Part shown: positions 60,879 to 64,000 of the stretch, piece after piece | Layout: each line of letters opens with the position of its first letter | How positions within the stretch are numbered: the first letter of the stretch is position 1 | NCBI GenBank assembly: GCA_902533445.1 | Contig: CACALX010000001.1 | Location: 100,480 to 164,479 of the forward strand | Direction of reading: 5' to 3' | DNA length: 64,000 nucleotides | Source: an uncultured Pelagibacteraceae bacterium | GTDB lineage: Bacteria; Pseudomonadota; Alphaproteobacteria; Pelagibacterales; Pelagibacteraceae | Program-made: the position numbers and the translations under genes | The notes under the pieces: generated by a model | What the model was told of the DNA's origin: nothing | What the model saw: only the letters and a program-made list of their open reading frames with translations | Databases searched by the model: none

Positions 60879-61289
60879 TTAGTCTGGATTTGACGTAAGT
60901 GTCTTGATTTCTAAAATGTTCTCGTTAGGGTCTTTAACAAAAAAAGTCTCTTGCTCGTATTTTGTTCCTTTAAATCTTAAATAAGGCTCATCGTAATATT
61001 TTGTTCCACTGTCTTTTAATCTTTGTTTAAGAGCATCAAAATCTTTTCTCGACAAGTGAACTCCAAAATGAGGAACTGATACATTACCCATGTCAACGTC
61101 ATGTCTTTCATTATCCAATTTATGTTCACTCTTATGAAGAGTGAGTTCATTTCCCCAGAAATCTACGTCTGCCCATTCTTGAGCTGAATTATCAAGTCTG
61201 CATCCTAAAGTTTCGCTATAAAACTTTTTCGCAACCTCAAGATCACCACATGGGATTGCTAAATGAAAACAATTAGTATTCTTATACAT
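60879..61289 (-). CDS. VOC (glyoxalase/dioxygenase-like) family protein
   Basis: A 136-residue vicinal-oxygen-chelate protein. The first beta-alpha-beta-beta-beta unit starts NCFHLAIPCGDLEVAKKFYSETL and the second starts around VPHFGVHLSRKDFDALKQRL. FFVKDPNENILEIKTL ends the fold with the metal-ligand Glu. Metal ligands His, His and Glu are visible. The DUF-like relation to fosfomycin resistance or extradiol dioxygenases does not fix a substrate. It lies 108 bases upstream of proX on the same strand. Confidence 0.85.
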   Translation of the reverse strand: MYKNTNCFHLAIPCGDLEVAKKFYSETLGCRLDNSAQEWADVDFWGNELTLHKSEHKLDNERHDVDMGNVSVPHFGVHLSRKDFDALKQRLKDSGTKYYDEPYLRFKGTKYEQETFFVKDPNENILEIKTLTSNPD

Positions 61290-61369
61290 ATAAACCTCTT
61301 TTAATTGAGCAATTAACTACTATATAAGGCATATAATTTTTTAATCAACACCAGCTAAATTAAATAAAA

Positions 61370-61954
61370 ATGAGTGATTTTTTACAATCCATAATTGATA
61401 GAGACCCTGCAGCAAGGTCTAAGTTAAGTTTAATTTTAACTTATCCAGGTGTCAAAGCAGTATTCTTCCATAGAGTAGCTAACTTTTTTAGCACTGCTAA
61501 GTTTCATTTAATTGCAAGAATCGTATCTCAATTATCAAGGTTCTTAACTGGAATTGAAATACATCCAAATGCAAAAATTGGAAAAAATTTATTTATTGAT
61601 CACGGTATGGGGGTTGTTATTGGAGAAACATCTGAAATTGGTGATAACGTAACTATTTATCATATGGTAACTTTAGGTGGAATTGCTCCAAGTATTAATT
61701 CAAATGATCAACGAAATTTAAAAAGACACCCTACTATAAAAGAAGATGTTGTAATTGGTTCAGGTGCACAAGTTTTAGGACCAGTAGTTGTTGGTAGAGG
61801 TGCAAGAATTGGAGCAAACGCAGTTATTACTAAAGATGTTGAAGAAAATTCTGTGATGGTTGGAATTCCAGCAAGAAGTGTTGGAATAGCTGATAGTGAA
61901 TTTAAACCTTACGGAATTACTCCTGATAGTGATAAAAAATCAGATAATGAATAA
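61370..61954 (+). CDS. cysE: Serine O-acetyltransferase (short form)
   Basis: Makes O-acetylserine, the carbon precursor of cysteine. The 194-residue protein has a short N-terminal helix bundle ([29 protein letters not shown]) and a left-handed beta-helix. Catalytic-region motifs are [26 protein letters not shown] and [24 protein letters not shown]. It is shorter than E. coli CysE (about 270), as usual in this subgroup. It overlaps cysK by 8 bases. Confidence 0.93.
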   Translation: MSDFLQSIIDRDPAARSKLSLILTYPGVKAVFFHRVANFFSTAKFHLIARIVSQLSRFLTGIEIHPNAKIGKNLFIDHGMGVVIGETSEIGDNVTIYHMVTLGGIAPSINSNDQRNLKRHPTIKEDVVIGSGAQVLGPVVVGRGARIGANAVITKDVEENSVMVGIPARSVGIADSEFKPYGITPDSDKKSDNE

Positions 61955-62948
61955 TACACAAAACGATTTTATTTCTGGGATTGGAAATACTCCTCTAATT
62001 AAATTAAGAGCAGCATCCGAAATTACTGGTTGTAATATTTATGGTAAAGCTGAATTTTTAAATCCAGGTGGATCTGTAAAAGATAGAGCTGCACTTGCAT
62101 TAATTAAAGATGCACAAGAAAAAAAGCTGATCTCTAAAGGAGGAACTGTTGTTGAAGGTACAGCTGGTAATACTGGAATTGGTTTGGGTCTTTTAGGAAA
62201 TTCTTTAGGTTACAAAACTATAATTGTCATGAACGATAATCAAACTCAGGAGAAAAAAGATTTGCTTCGAAATCTTGGAGCTGAATTAAGATTAGTTCCA
62301 CCTAAACCTTATAAAGATGATAATAACTTTGTAAAAGTTGCAGCTAGACTTGCAGATGAATTAAGACCTTCAAATAACAATGGAGTTATTTGGGCTAATC
62401 AATTCGATAATAATGCAAATGCAAAAGGTCACTATGAAGGAACAGGTCAAGAGATTTGGGAACAAACTGAGGGAAAAGTAGATGGATTTATATGTTCTTC
62501 TGGAACTGGTGGTACCATTTCTGGTGTAAGTAATGCCCTAAAAGAAAAAAATAAAGACATCAAAATTTACCTTTCTGATCCTAAAGGTTCTGCTCTTTAT
62601 AATTATATAAAAAATGGAGAATTAAAATCTGAAGGAGGGTCAATAACAGAAGGAATTGGCTCAAGTAGAGTTACAGCTAATTTTGGTGAAGCTAAAATTG
62701 ATGATGCCTACTCTATTGATGATCATGAAGCTTTGCCTATTCTTTATGATTTAATTCAAAATGAAGGTTTAAGTTTAGGAACTAGTTGTGGAATAAATAT
62801 TGCTGGGGCTATTAGAATGGGAAAAGAATTAGGACCCGGTAAAACTATTGTTACAATCCTTTGTGACAGAAGCGATAAATATGCAACTAAAATGTTTAAT
62901 AAAAAATTCTTAGAAGAAAAAGGTCTACCAATACCTTCTTGGTTTTAA
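61947..62948 (+). CDS. cysK: Cysteine synthase A-like O-acetylserine sulfhydrylase
   Basis: A PLP enzyme joining sulfide and O-acetylserine. The ATG at 61947 ([16 protein letters not shown]) is the true start; an ATG 51 bases upstream in this frame lies inside cysE and adds 17 odd residues. [14 protein letters not shown] carries the PLP Lys, [13 protein letters not shown] is the substrate loop, [10 protein letters not shown] binds phosphate, and [10 protein letters not shown] is near the C-terminus. 333 residues. Coupled to cysE. The stop is interlocked with that of the next convergent gene. Confidence 0.94.
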   Translation: MNNTQNDFISGIGNTPLIKLRAASEITGCNIYGKAEFLNPGGSVKDRAALALIKDAQEKKLISKGGTVVEGTAGNTGIGLGLLGNSLGYKTIIVMNDNQTQEKKDLLRNLGAELRLVPPKPYKDDNNFVKVAARLADELRPSNNNGVIWANQFDNNANAKGHYEGTGQEIWEQTEGKVDGFICSSGTGGTISGVSNALKEKNKDIKIYLSDPKGSALYNYIKNGELKSEGGSITEGIGSSRVTANFGEAKIDDAYSIDDHEALPILYDLIQNEGLSLGTSCGINIAGAIRMGKELGPGKTIVTILCDRSDKYATKMFNKKFLEEKGLPIPSWF

Positions 62949-63361
62949 ATATAAATCTTATCTGCTAGTCCGTAACAAAGTATTGCACTCAATAAAGTCA
63001 GGATACCTGGCGCGATAATTCCTTCATTAGATGTTTGTGGTGTGTGACCCAATTTATTTATTTTAATATTATAAATACCAACCACAAAAGCCGAAAGATT
63101 TTGTAAAAATACTAAATTGAAAAATGCCCAAGTTCCCTGTAATCCATCTGGTCTTATAAATCCAACCCATATGGCCATAGCAACAGATCCTATAAAAAGC
63201 GAACCAAAAAATCTTGTCATACCAGCACCTGTATCGTCGATACCAAATTTATTTAAAAAGGTTTTTGTGGCAAACACTGTTTGGTACGCATAAACAGCAA
63301 ATACAACAAAATGAATGATAAAAACTGCTAGATAGAAAATACCATTAAATTTTTCAATCAT
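62945..63361 (-). CDS. Four-helix membrane protein, unrecognised
   Basis: A 138-residue protein with four predicted transmembrane helices (about 5-27, 48-67, 79-97 and 113-134) and few charged residues. MTRFFGSLFIGSVAMAIWVGF and LVFLQNLSAFVVGIYNI are its most distinctive parts. It resembles small SAR11 conserved membrane proteins but I assign no family. It shares a 4-base stop overlap with cysK. The ATG at 63361 faces the SnoaL/NTF2-like gene across 161 bases. Confidence 0.65.
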   Translation of the reverse strand: MIEKFNGIFYLAVFIIHFVVFAVYAYQTVFATKTFLNKFGIDDTGAGMTRFFGSLFIGSVAMAIWVGFIRPDGLQGTWAFFNLVFLQNLSAFVVGIYNIKINKLGHTPQTSNEGIIAPGILTLLSAILCYGLADKIYI

Positions 63362-63522
63362 GAGTATATATTATCAAAAATTAAAGTTGAATAAAACTAA
63401 TAATTCAAAATTTTATACATGAAAAAATATGCATATCTGTCGCGCGTTATAAGCGTAGGAAGACTCATTAATAAATATGTAACACTATGTTGTTATACGT
63501 ATTTATTTAAAAAGGAGAATTT

Positions 63523-63894
63523 ATGGATTCAAAAGAAATAGTTAAAAATGGTTATGATCTCTTTGGAAAAGGAGACATGGAAGGATTTATGAATACATTG
63601 CATGATGATGTTGTTTGGGTATACCCAGGTGATAAACACCCCATGTCAGGAACTCATAAAGGTAAAGAAGCATTTATGAAAAATATGATGCAAGTTCCAA
63701 ATCTATTCAGCAATTTTCATGTGTTGCCCGAGTCAATGATTAGCGAAGGTGATAAAGTTTTTGTAAATGTAAAAGCAACTGCTGATGGCATGGATACAAT
63801 TTTTGGACACTACTTTGAAGTTAAAGATGGCAAGTTGTCAAAGTTTATAGCTTATGATGACACTTTAAGTATGTTCAATGCAGTAAAGAAATAA
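63523..63894 (+). CDS. NTF2/SnoaL-like protein (123 aa)
   Basis: A small single-domain protein. KNGYDLFGKGDMEGFMNTLHDDVVW with YPGDKHPMSGTHKGKEAFMKN is the SnoaL/ketosteroid-isomerase start, and ISEGDKVFVNVKATADG plus HYFEVKDGKLSKFIAYDDT complete the cone fold. An AAAAGGAG ribosome site precedes the ATG. It is followed 5 bases later by another small gene of the same type, so a tandem pair is likely. Function unknown. Confidence 0.85.
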   Translation: MDSKEIVKNGYDLFGKGDMEGFMNTLHDDVVWVYPGDKHPMSGTHKGKEAFMKNMMQVPNLFSNFHVLPESMISEGDKVFVNVKATADGMDTIFGHYFEVKDGKLSKFIAYDDTLSMFNAVKK

Positions 63895-63898
63895 TTTT

Positions 63899-64000
63899 AT
63901 GTCTATACTGGAGAAGCTTAATAAAGCAATTAAGGAAAAAGATGGTAACGCTGCATCTGAATTAATTCATGATGATTATAAAAGGTATTCACACTTACAA
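63899..64000 (+). CDS. NTF2/SnoaL-like protein, 5' part only (runs off the right edge)
   Basis: Thirty-four codons are present from the ATG at 63899: MSILEKLNKAIKEKDGNAAS, then ELIHDDYKRYSHLQ. The pattern of an N-terminal helix with a following (I/L)HDDY resembles the start of the SnoaL domain in the preceding gene, whose stop is 5 bases upstream. The rest lies outside the window, so the family call is tentative. Confidence 0.55.
   Translation, partial: MSILEKLNKAIKEKDGNAASELIHDDYKRYSHLQ

Noticed and set aside
63419..63541. A 40-codon ORF upstream of and overlapping the NTF2-like gene
   Set aside because: It lacks a ribosome site, overlaps the real start with its AAAAGGAG, and has no recognisable composition.
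1..64000. Mobile elements, prophage, CRISPR arrays, rRNA genes, origin of replication
   Set aside because: No transposase or integrase motif, no regularly spaced repeats, no rRNA, and no DnaA-box cluster were seen on either strand.

Overview
The window is AT-rich, gene-dense alphaproteobacterial DNA of the SAR11 type (Candidatus Pelagibacter or a close relative). This is inferred from very low GC, spacers of a few bases, many overlapping genes, and a gene set dominated by periplasmic binding-protein transporters for osmolytes, amino acids and small organic acids. I see no insertion sequence, prophage, integrase, CRISPR array or rRNA. No stretch over 300 bases lacks a gene. The largest gaps are 970-1150, 14568-14789, 32095-32315 and 39006-39229, and each is described through its regulatory sites or rejected ORFs.

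Layout. 1-5500 is housekeeping: ribonucleotide reductase (partial), phosphomannomutase, HIT protein, TSUP permease, DusA and RNA polymerase omega. 5500-11600 holds small metabolic genes and exporters (MFS, 3-hydroxyisobutyrate dehydrogenase family, PNPOx-like, gamma carbonic anhydrase, glycosyltransferase, EamA). 11600-15900 is a TctABC transporter plus an AbrB-type permease. 15850-20300 has a GT9 glycosyltransferase, a DUF6165 protein, a PhyH dioxygenase and a polar amino-acid ABC importer. 20300-26000 is a polyamine and methylthioadenosine (MTA) block: a SpeD-SpeE fusion, an aldolase-dehydrogenase fusion, MtnA, MtnP and Apt, followed by a CAT-anticodon tRNA. 26100-30700 has a dimethylglycine/sarcosine dehydrogenase, GalE and alanine dehydrogenase.

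30700-47700 looks like a region for small amino or sulfonated organic compounds: an omega-amino-acid:pyruvate aminotransferase with alanine dehydrogenase, a divergent taurine-type ABC transporter with an unusually large permease, a TRAP transporter, an aldehyde dehydrogenase, an epoxide hydrolase, an Ldh2/ComC-type dehydrogenase, a two-winged-helix regulator, a BASS transporter, a phosphotransacetylase, an HpsN-like HisD-family dehydrogenase and a rhodanese. 47700-55800 is a cluster I cannot assign to a known pathway: two two-domain SnoaL proteins, a bicupin, a core MetE-type zinc methyltransferase, a family-1 ABC importer without its ATPase, and an HAD protein lacking the catalytic nucleophile. 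55800-64000 has a hydrolase, a LysE exporter, the ProXVW betaine importer, a VOC protein, CysE-CysK and SnoaL/NTF2-like proteins.

The strongest cross-cutting pattern is that in all six operons that begin with a binding-protein gene, a hairpin lies directly between that gene and the first membrane or ATPase gene. Five of the six lack a U-tract. This looks like a general device for making far more binding protein than transporter. The most coherent pathway hypothesis is that the polyamine/MTA block encodes a complete DHAP shunt, with aldolase and alcohol dehydrogenase fused in one protein.
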